A program made the translations under genes and the position numbers. The notes under the pieces are model-generated. The model worked only from the letters and a program-made list of their open reading frames with translations, was not told the DNA's origin and searched no databases. A stretch of 64,000 bases of DNA, taken from assembly GCA_028823855.1 (NCBI GenBank), contig JAPPFL010000071.1:62001-126000 (forward strand). Reading direction: 5' to 3'. Of this stretch, positions 55,955-64,000 are shown piece by piece. The DNA is from Albidovulum sp. GTDB lineage: Bacteria > Pseudomonadota > Alphaproteobacteria > Rhodobacterales > Rhodobacteraceae. Numbering within the stretch: position 1 is the stretch's first letter; each line of letters begins with the position of its first letter.

Positions 55955-57244
55955 CTACGCAGGATCGACCCCGCCCTTAAGGAATTCTTCGTCGATTTTC
56001 GGAAGCGGTTCGCCGTCGATCGCCGCTTCGAATGCTTGCAGCCGCTTGTAGATCGAAATCAGTTCGACGATTGTAGTCCAGGAATTGACCAAATACTGAA
56101 ATGAACCCTCCACGCGTCCGAACGCCCTAACGATCTGCTGCATTACGCCCAGAGTGAATCCGGCCGACACGATTGTGGGGCCAAGAGCGATATATGGAAC
56201 CAGCACGCCGGCCTGAAGGTATCCGTAGCGCGCGACATTGAAGTAAAGGTAATTCAGGTACAGCCGGAAGTAATTCCTCCTAACGTTGTTGAAGAGTTCC
56301 TGAACTGTTGGCGGCTGGGCGCGCTGGGCATCGTCCTCTCCGTATACCAGTTCCTTGCGGTATGCGGCCTCAACGCGCTGATTGCGGAACTCTAGGCCCG
56401 GCAAGCGAATACCGACCAGCGCCAGCAGGCCCGTGCCGAATATCGACCACAAAATCGCCACGAACACGAGCGCCTGCGGCACTTCGCCGAAAATCGGGAT
56501 AAGTTTCACGAACGACGATAGCCCCCAGAGGATCGGCAGGAATGCGATAAGCGTCATAACGGCGTCGATTAGACTTACGCCAAGCGCCTCCATAATCCCG
56601 GCGAACCTCATCGTGTCTTCCTGCACGCGCTGCGCCGCGCCTTCTATATGCCGAACTCGCCCCCAGAGCCCGGTATAGTAGTCGTTCATCGCCGTGCGCC
56701 AGCGGAATACGTAGTGGGCAACAAAAAACCGAGTGCATACCGCGACCGTTATTGCCACTAGCGCGATCTTCGCGAATGTAAATAATTGGCCGTAGTAGTC
56801 GCTGGCGGAAACGCTATTCGGTTCGCCCAGCGCAGTTTGGATGAGATCGTAAAACTCCCCGAACCACTCGTTGATCATGACATCCAGCTGAACCTGGAAC
56901 CATGTAACGAAGATGATAGCGGCTGAACCGTAGAGCGACCACCTGCCCCATTTGTGGGGGAAGTAAATGCGCCAATATGCAACGAAGACTGCATAGCAAG
57001 CGATCATGTATTGATAGACCCAGAACGTTTGGGCGCCGCTCCGCGCTTCCGCGAAAGCCGCGCGCGCCTCGTCCGTCGCTTCCGGATCAAGCTCAGGAGG
57101 AAAGCCAAAACCGAATAGCCCGCCTAGGCTTAAAGTATCCCCGGCGTCTCGAGCCAGCAAGAACCAAAAAATGACGCAGCCTATTGACCATACGGCGAAT
57201 GAAGAAAAAAATAGCCTGGGGTTTGGGAAGAATGACTGGAACAT
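55955..57244 (-). CDS. SbmA/BacA-like inner-membrane peptide transporter
   Basis: 429 residues with the SbmA_BacA fold: eight hydrophobic segments and conserved text such as FFPNPRLFFSSFAVWSIGC, WRIYFPHKWGRWSLYGSA, FRWRTAMNDYY, IEGAAQRVQEDTMRF, ILWGLSSFVKLIPIFGEVPQ and GRVEGSFQYLVNSWTTIVEL. Proton-driven import of peptides and modified peptide antibiotics; in rhizobia BacA is needed for host colonisation. No ATPase domain is fused, so it is the SbmA form and not the ABCD/BclA form. AGGAGA precedes the ATG by 6 bases. Convergent with the pilus operon. Confidence 0.9.
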   Translation of the reverse strand: MFQSFFPNPRLFFSSFAVWSIGCVIFWFLLARDAGDTLSLGGLFGFGFPPELDPEATDEARAAFAEARSGAQTFWVYQYMIACYAVFVAYWRIYFPHKWGRWSLYGSAAIIFVTWFQVQLDVMINEWFGEFYDLIQTALGEPNSVSASDYYGQLFTFAKIALVAITVAVCTRFFVAHYVFRWRTAMNDYYTGLWGRVRHIEGAAQRVQEDTMRFAGIMEALGVSLIDAVMTLIAFLPILWGLSSFVKLIPIFGEVPQALVFVAILWSIFGTGLLALVGIRLPGLEFRNQRVEAAYRKELVYGEDDAQRAQPPTVQELFNNVRRNYFRLYLNYLYFNVARYGYLQAGVLVPYIALGPTIVSAGFTLGVMQQIVRAFGRVEGSFQYLVNSWTTIVELISIYKRLQAFEAAIDGEPLPKIDEEFLKGGVDPA

Positions 57245-58592
57245 GGTGAAATCTCCTAGAAATCCGCCTCGCTATTGGAGGCTATTTGCGCAACAGCGCT
57301 CTGTGCACCGCCTCGGTCGAACCTAAATGCCTACGGCAACGCTCTGCGTAAAACAATGAAATCCGCACGGGGCTTGGCCGGCGAAATCGCAAAGCAGAAA
57401 AAAATTGTCTAGGCGCGAATCGCGATCGCATAGCGGTTAAGTTCCTTGTTCGCGGCTTGTCGAATCTTGCAATTATTTCAGCAGGCAAATCATGGGCGTT
57501 CGATGAGCTATATTGCAAGTGCGCCCGCCTTGGCTGCCGTTTTGGACCAGCCCGACCTATACGAGGGCAACTCGATCAAGTCTAGGAAATCGCCTAGAAG
57601 CAAATGCCGCCTCCGGTTCACAAATTGTTTGAATGCGAAAATGCCTTTCGAATTTGACGATAGGCTGGCATAACGCCAAAAATCAAATAAAGACCTATTT
57701 TATAACATGTTAGAAGAAGGCTTCGAAGTTATTCTATTCCGACGAGGAGAGATTCGGCCAGAAAACGAGGAGAATTTCAACGAATTTTTATGAAATACGG
57801 CCGATCCCGGCCGCTTCCGCGCAAATTTTGGCGATTTTCGATCGCGTTCGCTTCCCACGATTCAAAGGGAAAATCGAGATAATTCCGCGATCCGGCGAAC
57901 GCTGTCCGACGAAAATTCGAAGATGCACGCCAATTTGGCGGGCTATGCCGCCATCGCATTGCCGCGTCTCCAGTCCAAGTAGTCCGCCAGCCGCCGTTCA
58001 GGATGCAGCATTCGAGGGAAAGGTCGCGTTTGGCCCCCCTCGCCGTCCATCGGCTTCCCGGACGCTTAATGCGCAATCCGACGACGGACTTGCACCCGCC
58101 CTCGGCCACGACCGAGCCGATCTACAGGCATCGCGCCAGCGCGCCCTGCCGTCCCCTAGCCAACAATGAGCATAGCTTCCCTCCCGCCGCAAGGCGAACC
58201 GAGGCTGCTTCATTCACTCCTCTTGCGAAAGGCTCCCCGATAACTCCGCGACATGCGGGTGGCGGCGCGGGCCGCCTTCCTTGCCGGTCATGGTTCCACT
58301 CTAAAAAAAACTGCCTCGCGCGGAGCCGACCGCGCTGCGCGGTCTTGCGCCGCTGCGCCGTGTATCCGCGCGAACCCGGCCCGAGGATGCCTCGATTGCA
58401 ATCCGGGACAAGCACGCCGGCAGGCAGCCAAGTTCGAACCGACCTCGCGACTTAGCTGCGAAAAACCCTTGATCGCCTATGCCCGCCAAATTGGAGCGCA
58501 CCCGAAATTCGAGGACAATGTTTGCGAAGCGCCGCGTAAATCCTAGAGCGGCGACTTTCAATTTTTTATTACCGAAAATTTCAATAAATCAC
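57245..58592. other. Long intergenic gap, no gene supported
   Basis: About 1350 bases. Short frames only. A 28-codon ORF at 57707-57793 lacks a ribosome binding site. A 7-bp palindrome GACCGCG-CTG-CGCGGTC lies at about 58327-58343. No tRNA cloverleaf found. Confidence 0.4.
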
Positions 58593-58621
58593 TTGAATTG
58601 CTTTATCATTGAACTTATATG
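58593..58621 (+). promoter_or_regulatory. Candidate sigma70-type promoter of the orphan transcript
   Basis: TTGAAT (58593-58598), a 17-base spacer and TATATG (58616-58621; TTATAT with 16 bases is the alternative). It lies at the end of an AT-rich block that stands out from its surroundings and is followed about 230 bases later by an intrinsic terminator. Confidence 0.5.
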
Positions 58622-58755
58622 CCGTTGGCCTTCAAAGTGGCTCGTCGCGAGTTTTGGATCCGGCACGGGACATTGTTGACCGGCGATCTCAAGTGAGCTT
58701 GCTGCGTCGTATATGGATCGTGCGCGTTGCCTTTCGGCAAACTACCGGAATCGCG

Positions 58756-58824
58756 ATGAAGATACTGAATTGGAGCACTGCAACGCCTGTATTTGCTATC
58801 AATTCAATTATAGAGCATCACTAA
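58756..58824 (+). CDS. Possible 22-residue peptide
   Basis: ATG to TAA, 22 codons; begins MKILNWSTATPVF and ends in two His. No family recognised. The frame is open upstream to 58609, so a longer start (for example GTG 58693) is possible. Support comes only from its position between a promoter-like pair and an intrinsic terminator, upstream of the Slam-like gene. Confidence 0.3.
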   Translation: MKILNWSTATPVFAINSIIEHH

Positions 58825-58851
58825 TTCTCCTCCCTGTTGGTGGTGTCTATT

Positions 58852-58878
58852 GGCGAGCCTCCGGGCTCGCCACTTTTT
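58852..58878 (+). terminator. Intrinsic terminator
   Basis: Perfect 8-bp stem GGCGAGCC (58852-58859) and GGCTCGCC (58864-58871) with TCCG loop, then AC and TTTTT (58874-58878). It is the clearest Rho-independent terminator in the window, and no annotated gene precedes it on plus, which is the reason for proposing a transcript there. Confidence 0.85.
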
Positions 58879-59142
58879 CGTCGAGTCCGACGACGAAGCA
58901 GAATTCGGAATTTCATTCGGCCGCGCGCTCCTTTGCTGCGAATTCGGCAAAAAAAGTTGAAATCCGCTTTTCGGTGAAATTACGAAAATCGATCGCATCT
59001 TCCGCATCTATGCGCTTGCACATCATGCGGGTTCCGTTCTAGGAATTCCGTCAAAATTTCACGCGCTGCGAATTAGCCGAATTCGCGAATGCAAAGTTAA
59101 GAAGATTTAATTGCGGTCGAACCAATAGCAGATTTCAAAGCA

Positions 59143-60516
59143 ATGAATCGGATAGCGGCCAGTCTTGCGATCGCTCTTGCGATCGCCATTCAAATCGTCG
59201 TCGCGAGCATTCCAGCCGGGGCTCAGAGCCAGCGCCAGGTATTGACGTATGAACAAGCAGTCGGCTTTGCTCGGTTTTTGACGAGGAACGGGCACTTTTT
59301 GGATGCTCTTTTGCTACTTCGGCAGTTGCCGCTCGATAGCGATGACCGATACGAAGTCCTGTTTCTTCGCGGCCTGGCGGCGATGGAATTGTCGAATCTG
59401 GCTTCGGATGAAGAAGTCCGAGTCGGATTGCTGGACGAGGCGGTCGAGGCTCTTTACCTAGTCGTGTCCAACAACCCGGGGTTGCTCAGGCCTCGGCTCG
59501 AACTGGCTCGCGCCTACTTCTTTCAAGGCAATGACGAAGCGGCCAAGGAACATTTCGAATGGGTGCTGTCGACCCAGCCGCCGCCAGCGGTAATCTACAA
59601 CGTCCAAGTATTTCTTGCGCAAATTAGGTCGAGGCGCCGGTTGACAGGCTATTTCGGATTCGCGCTAGCTCCGGACACGAATATTACAAACGTGTACGAA
59701 GACCGACAAGTCATGATCTTAGGGTTGCCGTTTACGTTGGATGAACCGGCTCAAGCAAAAACGGGCATCGGCTTATCATTGTGGGGCGGCGGGGAGTACC
59801 GTCTACCTATCGTTCCAAACAAACTATCCTTGCGGCTGGGGGCGTCCTCCAGCATCACCGACTACCCTGGGGGTGCCAATGACAACGCGTCGCTAGGCGT
59901 ATTCGCCGGGCCGCACTACCAGTTTGACAATCGAACCGAGGCGAGCGTCGTCGGTTTCCTGACCCAGCGCTGGAGCGGCGGCAAAGAAGCCAATTGGGAT
60001 TTGGGGGCTCGATTGAGTTTTGCGCGTCAGGTTTCGGAGAGACAAAGGGTTTCAGGCGAAATCGGGGCCTACAATCGATCGCATGCATACGAGCCCGAGA
60101 GCGATGGAAGGAGACATTACGTTAATGTCGGGTCGGCATTCAGAATTTACGACAACACGCTGCTAAGTCTGAAATATTCGCGATTCTTCAACGATGCCGA
60201 GAGAGTCAAAGACAGAAACAACGGCTACAGTCTAGGAGCTGAAATCGCCTTCGCATTGCAAGGAGGCTACGACCTTTCTTTCGGTGCGGACTACACGTCA
60301 ACGAAAATCGAAGGCAACTGGTTTCCATTTATTGTCGACGGATCGATGCGTACTGACAATCTGCGATCCTACTCCGTCGGGATTGGCAACAGGAACTTTA
60401 GGCTGTTTGGATTCAGCCCCAAGCTTTCTCTGACGGCATTCCATAAAACTTCGAATGTCCAAACTGCCGGCTTCAAGAAAAGGCGCGTGGAGGTTTCCTT
60501 CGTGCGCTACTACTGA
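59143..60516 (+). CDS. Slam/DUF560-like outer-membrane protein (surface lipoprotein assembly modifier family)
   Basis: 457 residues. Signal peptide 1-27 (cleavage near PAGA). A TPR-like helical part follows (VGFARFLTRNGHFLDALLLL, LRPRLELARAYFFQGNDEAA, HFEWVLS), then a beta-barrel starting LTGYFGFALAPDTNITNVY with amphipathic strands to a C-terminal RRVEVSFVRYY. This TPR-plus-barrel layout and the APDTNI text are those of Slam/DUF560 proteins, which move lipoproteins or secreted proteins across the outer membrane. No obvious substrate gene is adjacent, apart from the short orphan transcript upstream. The barrel could also be a plain porin-like protein. Confidence 0.75.
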   Translation: MNRIAASLAIALAIAIQIVVASIPAGAQSQRQVLTYEQAVGFARFLTRNGHFLDALLLLRQLPLDSDDRYEVLFLRGLAAMELSNLASDEEVRVGLLDEAVEALYLVVSNNPGLLRPRLELARAYFFQGNDEAAKEHFEWVLSTQPPPAVIYNVQVFLAQIRSRRRLTGYFGFALAPDTNITNVYEDRQVMILGLPFTLDEPAQAKTGIGLSLWGGGEYRLPIVPNKLSLRLGASSSITDYPGGANDNASLGVFAGPHYQFDNRTEASVVGFLTQRWSGGKEANWDLGARLSFARQVSERQRVSGEIGAYNRSHAYEPESDGRRHYVNVGSAFRIYDNTLLSLKYSRFFNDAERVKDRNNGYSLGAEIAFALQGGYDLSFGADYTSTKIEGNWFPFIVDGSMRTDNLRSYSVGIGNRNFRLFGFSPKLSLTAFHKTSNVQTAGFKKRRVEVSFVRYY

Positions 60517-60533
60517 TAGCGAGTCATCGCCTG

Positions 60534-60553
60534 GAACGACCCTTCGGTCGTTC
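60534..60553 (+). terminator. Hairpin after the Slam-like gene
   Basis: GAACGACC (60534-60541), loop CTTC, GGTCGTTC (60546-60553): perfect 8-bp stem 17 bases after the stop, no T-tract. Probable mRNA end or protector. Confidence 0.6.
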
Positions 60554-60901
60554 ACTAAGGAAAATCAGCTCGGCTATGTTGGCGGCCAAGGCTGACGAGC
60601 CATTTCATGGCAGCGCGCTTAAGCTAGCCGAACGCGCAGTCGCACTTTGACAAATCCATATACCTTCCCGATTCGCAGCGTTTCAATCAAAACCGGATCA
60701 TAGTCTTGCAGCAATGCCATGCTAATCAATGTAATTCTTAACAACTCGCTGCCTTCGATTCCGTGCACAAGGACTATCGCCCGGCCGAGGCAAATAGAGG
60801 AAAGGTTCGACGGCTTTCGATGACATCGATGCGTACTTTTGCCTAAACTGCGCTCGCCTTAAAATTAATTCAACGATTCCGCCGAAGCCCAGGGCGAACG
60901 C
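60554..60901. other. Intergenic gap between convergent genes
   Basis: About 350 bases after the Slam-like gene hairpin and before the end of the phenol-hydroxylase pseudogene. No gene or further hairpin with a T-tract seen. Confidence 0.45.
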
Positions 60902-62463
60902 TTAGCTCAAGGCGAATATTCGATCGAAAGTCTTTGCCAGTCTTTCCTCATCAACAATCGGAAGCACGTCCGCGATGAACTAGTCCGGCCGGACGACCGC
61001 CAAAAACCCCCTCCTTCGATCAATGCCGCGCAAATCGAAAATATCCAGGCCGCGCCGCTGGTCGGCGCAATAGATCTTCTCATAGTCGGTCAATCCGTAG
61101 CGGCCCTTGCACGGCAAGAGCAATGCCGGCATCGTCGCAAGCGACAACTCGCGGTGCGGCATCTGATAAACCGCTCTAAGGTCAATCAAGTAATCAGGGT
61201 CTGCTTGCCGCGGCGCGTATCGAAGCGGGCTGCACGACTTCTCCAATCCCCCTGTCGCCCGCAGGGGCGAATCCAATCAACCGCCACCTACCGTCGGCCG
61301 TCATGCAATGGCCGAGCTCGACTCTATTTGCGTCAGCCGCCCTGATTACCGGAGCCGAATGAAAGCGCGTTCCGACGATTAGCCCGGTCGCAAGGAACTG
61401 ATAGCTGTTGTCCATCGTGATGGAAGACGGGGCGTAGCGAGTCTCGACCCCGGCCGTATTTCGCCCGTGCTTCTTGAAGTATCGCTGAAACCGATCCGCT
61501 TCTTCCGGAGACTTGGGCTTTTCCGAGAACAGGCGAGCCATGTCTCGATTGAAATCGATCCGTTCCTTGGCTTTGGCTCGGCGCTCGTCCGAATAGGTAC
61601 GCAGAAGTTCCGGCTTGGCCTGCCCCCTGATCACGGCGCCGAGTTTCCAGCCCAGATTGAAGGCATCGGCCATCGCAACATTCATTCCCTGCCCCGCCTT
61701 CGCGGGGAATGATTAGAAGACTGCCCTGATCGGCCGACTGGATCGCGCATTTTAAGCGGATGTCCGGGAAATCGGTAACGCTGAGCACGTCCATGACTCC
61801 CCGAAGCTGCCGCGCGGCCTCGCCCTTGAGTTCCAAGCCCAGGAATTTGCGCACCGCGCTTCGCGCTCCGTCGCAGCCAACGACATACCGCGCAAAGATC
61901 GTTTCGGTCCTGTAGGCTTCGTCAAGGCACGATTCAGTAGCTTCCATTGGACCGCCTCCCCGCCGATCGCGAGTCAAGTCGACCAGCTCGCGGCTGTAAT
62001 CGGGCTCGAGTCGGCGCGGACTCTTGATCATTGAATCCAGAAGAAAACCGTGCACTCGCGCTTGACTAAGTATGACGTGAGGCATTTCCGAAAGATCGTC
62101 CTCGACATCCTGGACGCGTTCGACCCGCTGAATTTTCCCGCCGCCGCCGACCGGTCTCCAGAATGTCACTTCATTCACCCAGTAGGCCTCTCTCGCGACC
62201 TTGTCCGCAAATCCGAAAGACTGATGCATCTCCATAGATCGGCAAGCGATCCCGTCGGCCTGCCCATAATTCAGCGGACCGGGTTTCCGATCTATGATTT
62301 TTACTGAAATTTCAGGAAAGGCCGAGAGCTGCGCAGCGAGCGTTAGGCCCGCCGATCCGCGACCGATGATCAGCACCTCGAACTGGACCGAAGCCTCGCC
62401 CGTGCTGGCGGCTTCCGTCAATTCGGGATCGCCCGGTCGCACTCCGTTCAAATGGCATTGCAT
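60902..62463 (-). pseudogene. FAD-dependent phenol 2-monooxygenase (PheA/TfdB-like), decayed
   Basis: From ATG 62463: MQCHLNGVRPGDPELTEAA, FAD motif VLIIGRGSAGLTLAAQL, then the conserved CDGARSAVRKFLGLELKGE up to SLLIIPREGG. There the reading jumps to another frame and continues GMNVAMADAFNLGWKLGAV, RTYSDERRAKAKERIDFN, HCMTADGRWRLIGFAPAGD; about 115 family residues, including the second GD FAD motif, are missing. A second frameshift near 61250 leads to PDYLIDLRAVYQMPHRELSL and DIFDLRGIDRRRGFLAVVRP, then a TAG at 60980-60982 and the natural end FIADVLPIVDEERLAKTFDR. Three independent lesions, so not functional. Confidence 0.85.
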
Positions 62464-63443
62464 GCGTTCCCTTTGTACTCTGGCACCAGGCATTTGGATT
62501 GCCTGTGCCAGGTATCGTATCCGCCGTCGTCAAATAGAGTGTGGAATTATTTCTGCATTTTGCTCACTGCATGCGCAAATTGCGACGTTCGTTTCTCTTC
62601 CAATCGAGGCGAATTTACACCGTTGCAATGATGCCTCATGCTCCTTCGCATGGTCCAGACCTTCAAGCCATCGGACGCTGCCCTCGCCATCGGCGCGGCG
62701 AAAGCTCGCATTTAGCGGGAACTTCCCAGGGAACGCGCCGAACCGCACGATCCGCAGCATGACCATCCACTGGATGTTCGCCTTCTCGGGCCGAGGTCTC
62801 GGGCTAAAATGTCGAAGTTCAAAAAAGTGATGGCCCGGCGTTTAGACAAACTTTGACAACGCGTTTGCCGCCTTTGAGCATGATCCTTCAAGCGATGCGC
62901 CGGTCGTATCGCTTCGACGATTCCCTGTGGGAGGAAAGGCGAACTCGCGCAATCTAGGCCTCTTTGGAGCCTGTTTCCGTTTCAGCTTCTGTTCACCCTG
63001 CGAGATTGACCCTGGCGAAGATTTTTTCCTCTCGCTGTCGCATCGATGCCTCCTGGGATCTTCTCAGGCGATGCCTGGAATTTCATTCCGAGTTCCGGAT
63101 TGGCTGACTCCACTCGCACGATGACATCGCCGCTGTTGTCGCTCGCGTTGCGCGTTCTAACGTAAAAGGCGAAGGTGACATTGCCCCTTCCGCCCGGATG
63201 TTCCCCGTTTTGGCCGAAAAGGAAACTGTTCCGCCTCTTCCTGCCTTCCGGAGCGCGGTCCATGGCCTTGTCCCAAGGAAGCGGAAAAGGCTTTCGGGGA
63301 GCGAATTGGAAAGCCGGTATCCGGCTATATCGGACGCCCTAGCTTCCCCTTCATGCTAGTACACTACCCGTTCGCCGCGCCCCGCGGCGTTGAATTCCTC
63401 CGCAAGAACAGGCGCACACTCCATCGCAAAATTCGAAGATGCT
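62464..63443. other. Intergenic gap with possible degraded coding text
   Basis: About 980 bases. On minus, 62982-63263 (NVTFAFYVRTRNASDNSGDV, ESANPELGMKFQASPEKI) reads protein-like but without a recognised family; other frames are short. Given the neighbouring phenol-hydroxylase pseudogene on the same strand, more relics of one catabolic locus are likely. Confidence 0.4.
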
Positions 63444-64000
63444 TCAGAAGGCTACCTTGTCTCCGCCCTTCAAATCCAGGATTTCTCGCGCTTCCTCCGA
63501 TGACGCGACCGCCATGCCGAGGCCCTCAACGATTCGACGTGCAAGTTTAACTTGCTGCGCATTGGATTCGGCTAATGTCCCAGGTCCCGCCCAAAGAGAA
63601 TCCTCCAAGCCAACCCGTATATTGCCGCCGTTCGCCGCTGCCAGCGCGGCAACCCGCATTTGGTGTCGGCCCGCGCCGAGAACAGACCATTGGTATTGAT
63701 CGCCGAACAGGCGGTCGGCGGTGCGGCGCATATGAGCGACATCTTCCGGATGCGCGCCAATTCCGCCCAGGATACCAAAAACGGACTGTACAAACAGAGG
63801 AGGACGAACGAGGCCTCTGTCCAGGAAATGGGCGAGATTGTACAAATGGGCAATGTCGTAGCATTCGAACTCGAAGCGCGTGCCTTCGTTGCCTAGCGCG
63901 TTCAAAACGTACTCGATGTCCTTGAAGGTATTTCGGAATACCAGATCCCGGCTGTTTTCGAGATGCTGCGCCTCCCACTCGTGCTTGAATTCCTTGAACC
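63444..64000 (-). CDS. BKACE (beta-keto acid cleavage enzyme, DUF849) family protein, 5' end outside the window
   Basis: The frame stays open from the TAA/TAG at 63444 to the right edge (about 185 residues, C-terminal part). FEFECYDIAHLYNLAHFLDR, PPLFVQSVFGILGGIGAHPE, WSVLGAGRHQMRVAALAAAN and GGNIRVGLEDSLW are classic BKACE segments, with the metal-binding Glu in GLED. These enzymes condense a beta-keto acid (for example 3-keto-5-aminohexanoate) with acetyl-CoA to give acetoacetate and a CoA ester. Substrate cannot be set from this part. Same strand as the phenol-hydroxylase pseudogene. Confidence 0.9.
   Translation of the reverse strand, partial: FKEFKHEWEAQHLENSRDLVFRNTFKDIEYVLNALGNEGTRFEFECYDIAHLYNLAHFLDRGLVRPPLFVQSVFGILGGIGAHPEDVAHMRRTADRLFGDQYQWSVLGAGRHQMRVAALAAANGGNIRVGLEDSLWAGPGTLAESNAQQVKLARRIVEGLGMAVASSEEAREILDLKGGDKVAF

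Larger units (their letters stand above)
58628..58880 (+). ncRNA. Candidate small RNA or short-peptide transcript
   Basis: The stretch between the promoter-like pair at 58593-58621 and the terminator at 58852-58878 would give an RNA of about 250 bases. No known RNA family (6S, SRP, tmRNA, RNase P) was recognised by eye. Within it, ATG 58756 starts a 22-codon ORF (MKILNWSTATPVFAINS...) ending at 58824, only 27 bases before the terminator stem, with GGAA as a weak ribosome binding site. Either a peptide mRNA or an sRNA. Confidence 0.4.

Noticed and set aside
57707-57793. 28-codon ORF after an AT-rich stretch
   Set aside because: No ribosome binding site, no terminator, no recognised peptide family; could arise by chance.
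58327-58343. GACCGCG-CTG-CGCGGTC palindrome with a T-run on minus about 17 bases further on
   Set aside because: The distance between stem and T-run is too large for an intrinsic terminator and no minus-strand gene precedes it.
1-64000. tRNA/rRNA genes, CRISPR arrays, intact insertion sequences, phage structural genes
   Set aside because: Looked for T-loop-like GGTTCGAAT contexts, regular spaced repeats, transposase motifs and terminal repeats; none convincing.

Overview
The window reads as a chromosomal piece of an alphaproteobacterium. The fbc (cytochrome bc1) operon in the order Rieske-cyt b-cyt c1, the EhuBCDA-type ectoine-family transporter, a DoeB-type deacylase, an SbmA/BacA-type transporter and a Slam-like outer-membrane protein all fit that class. 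GC content looks moderate (roughly mid-50s %, by eye). Gene spacing is loose: many 300-1300 base gaps, several clear gene relics and several TTG/GTG starts. I infer a genome losing genes, possibly host-associated or marine; the exact taxon cannot be fixed from this sequence.

Layout. 1-553: 3' end of a xanthine-dehydrogenase-family molybdopterin subunit followed by a MoaD/ThiS-like carrier. 893-2689 (minus): chorismate synthase (aroC) and a Rieske ferredoxin. 3641-9277: peptide-type ABC importer, with a Tat-exported binding protein divergent from two permeases and a double-ATPase protein. 9595-10941: MscS-family channel. 11629-12432: isolated iolB. 12695-20339: ectoine-like uptake and degradation locus (DoeB-type deacylase and class I aminotransferase on minus; M24 hydrolase, ehuB-ehuC-ehuD-ehuA and a GntR/FCD regulator on plus). 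20525-20944: relic of a GMC oxidoreductase. 20935-26082: 1715-residue fusion of DEDD exonuclease, RecQ helicase and UvrD-type helicase. 26.87-30.13 kb: minus-strand decayed island with an XRE-ImmA/IrrE gene coupled to a PIN-domain gene, plus two unrecognised ORFs. 30383-33047: PhnB/VOC protein and an AAA ATPase with ankyrin repeats.

34111-43172 (minus): a catabolic locus with an M81 (MlrC) protein, a sugar-type ABC importer without ATPase, a Gfo/Idh/MocA oxidoreductase, a creatininase-family amidohydrolase, a probable TIM-barrel protein and a metallo-beta-lactamase-fold hydrolase, several linked by 4-base overlaps. 43849-46571 (minus): petA-petB-petC. 47087-55802 (plus): a chromosomal type IVb pilus operon of the R64/TCP kind (new leading gene, PilL/TcpQ-like, PilN secretin lipoprotein, PilO, PilP, PilQ ATPase, PilR, PilS prepilin), ended by a large perfect hairpin. 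55955-57244 (minus): SbmA/BacA-like transporter. 58593-58880: orphan promoter-to-terminator transcription unit with a possible 22-codon ORF. 59143-60516: Slam/DUF560-like protein. 60902-62463 (minus): pseudogene of an FAD phenol-2-monooxygenase. 63444-64000 (minus): partial BKACE (DUF849) protein running off the right edge.

The strongest candidates for something little described are the exonuclease-RecQ-UvrD giant, the divergent M24 enzyme within the Ehu locus, the pilus operon with its unassigned first gene and acidic Ca-loop-like pilin, the creatininase/barrel/MBL locus, and the orphan short transcript beside the Slam gene. No tRNA, rRNA, CRISPR array or intact insertion sequence was seen.
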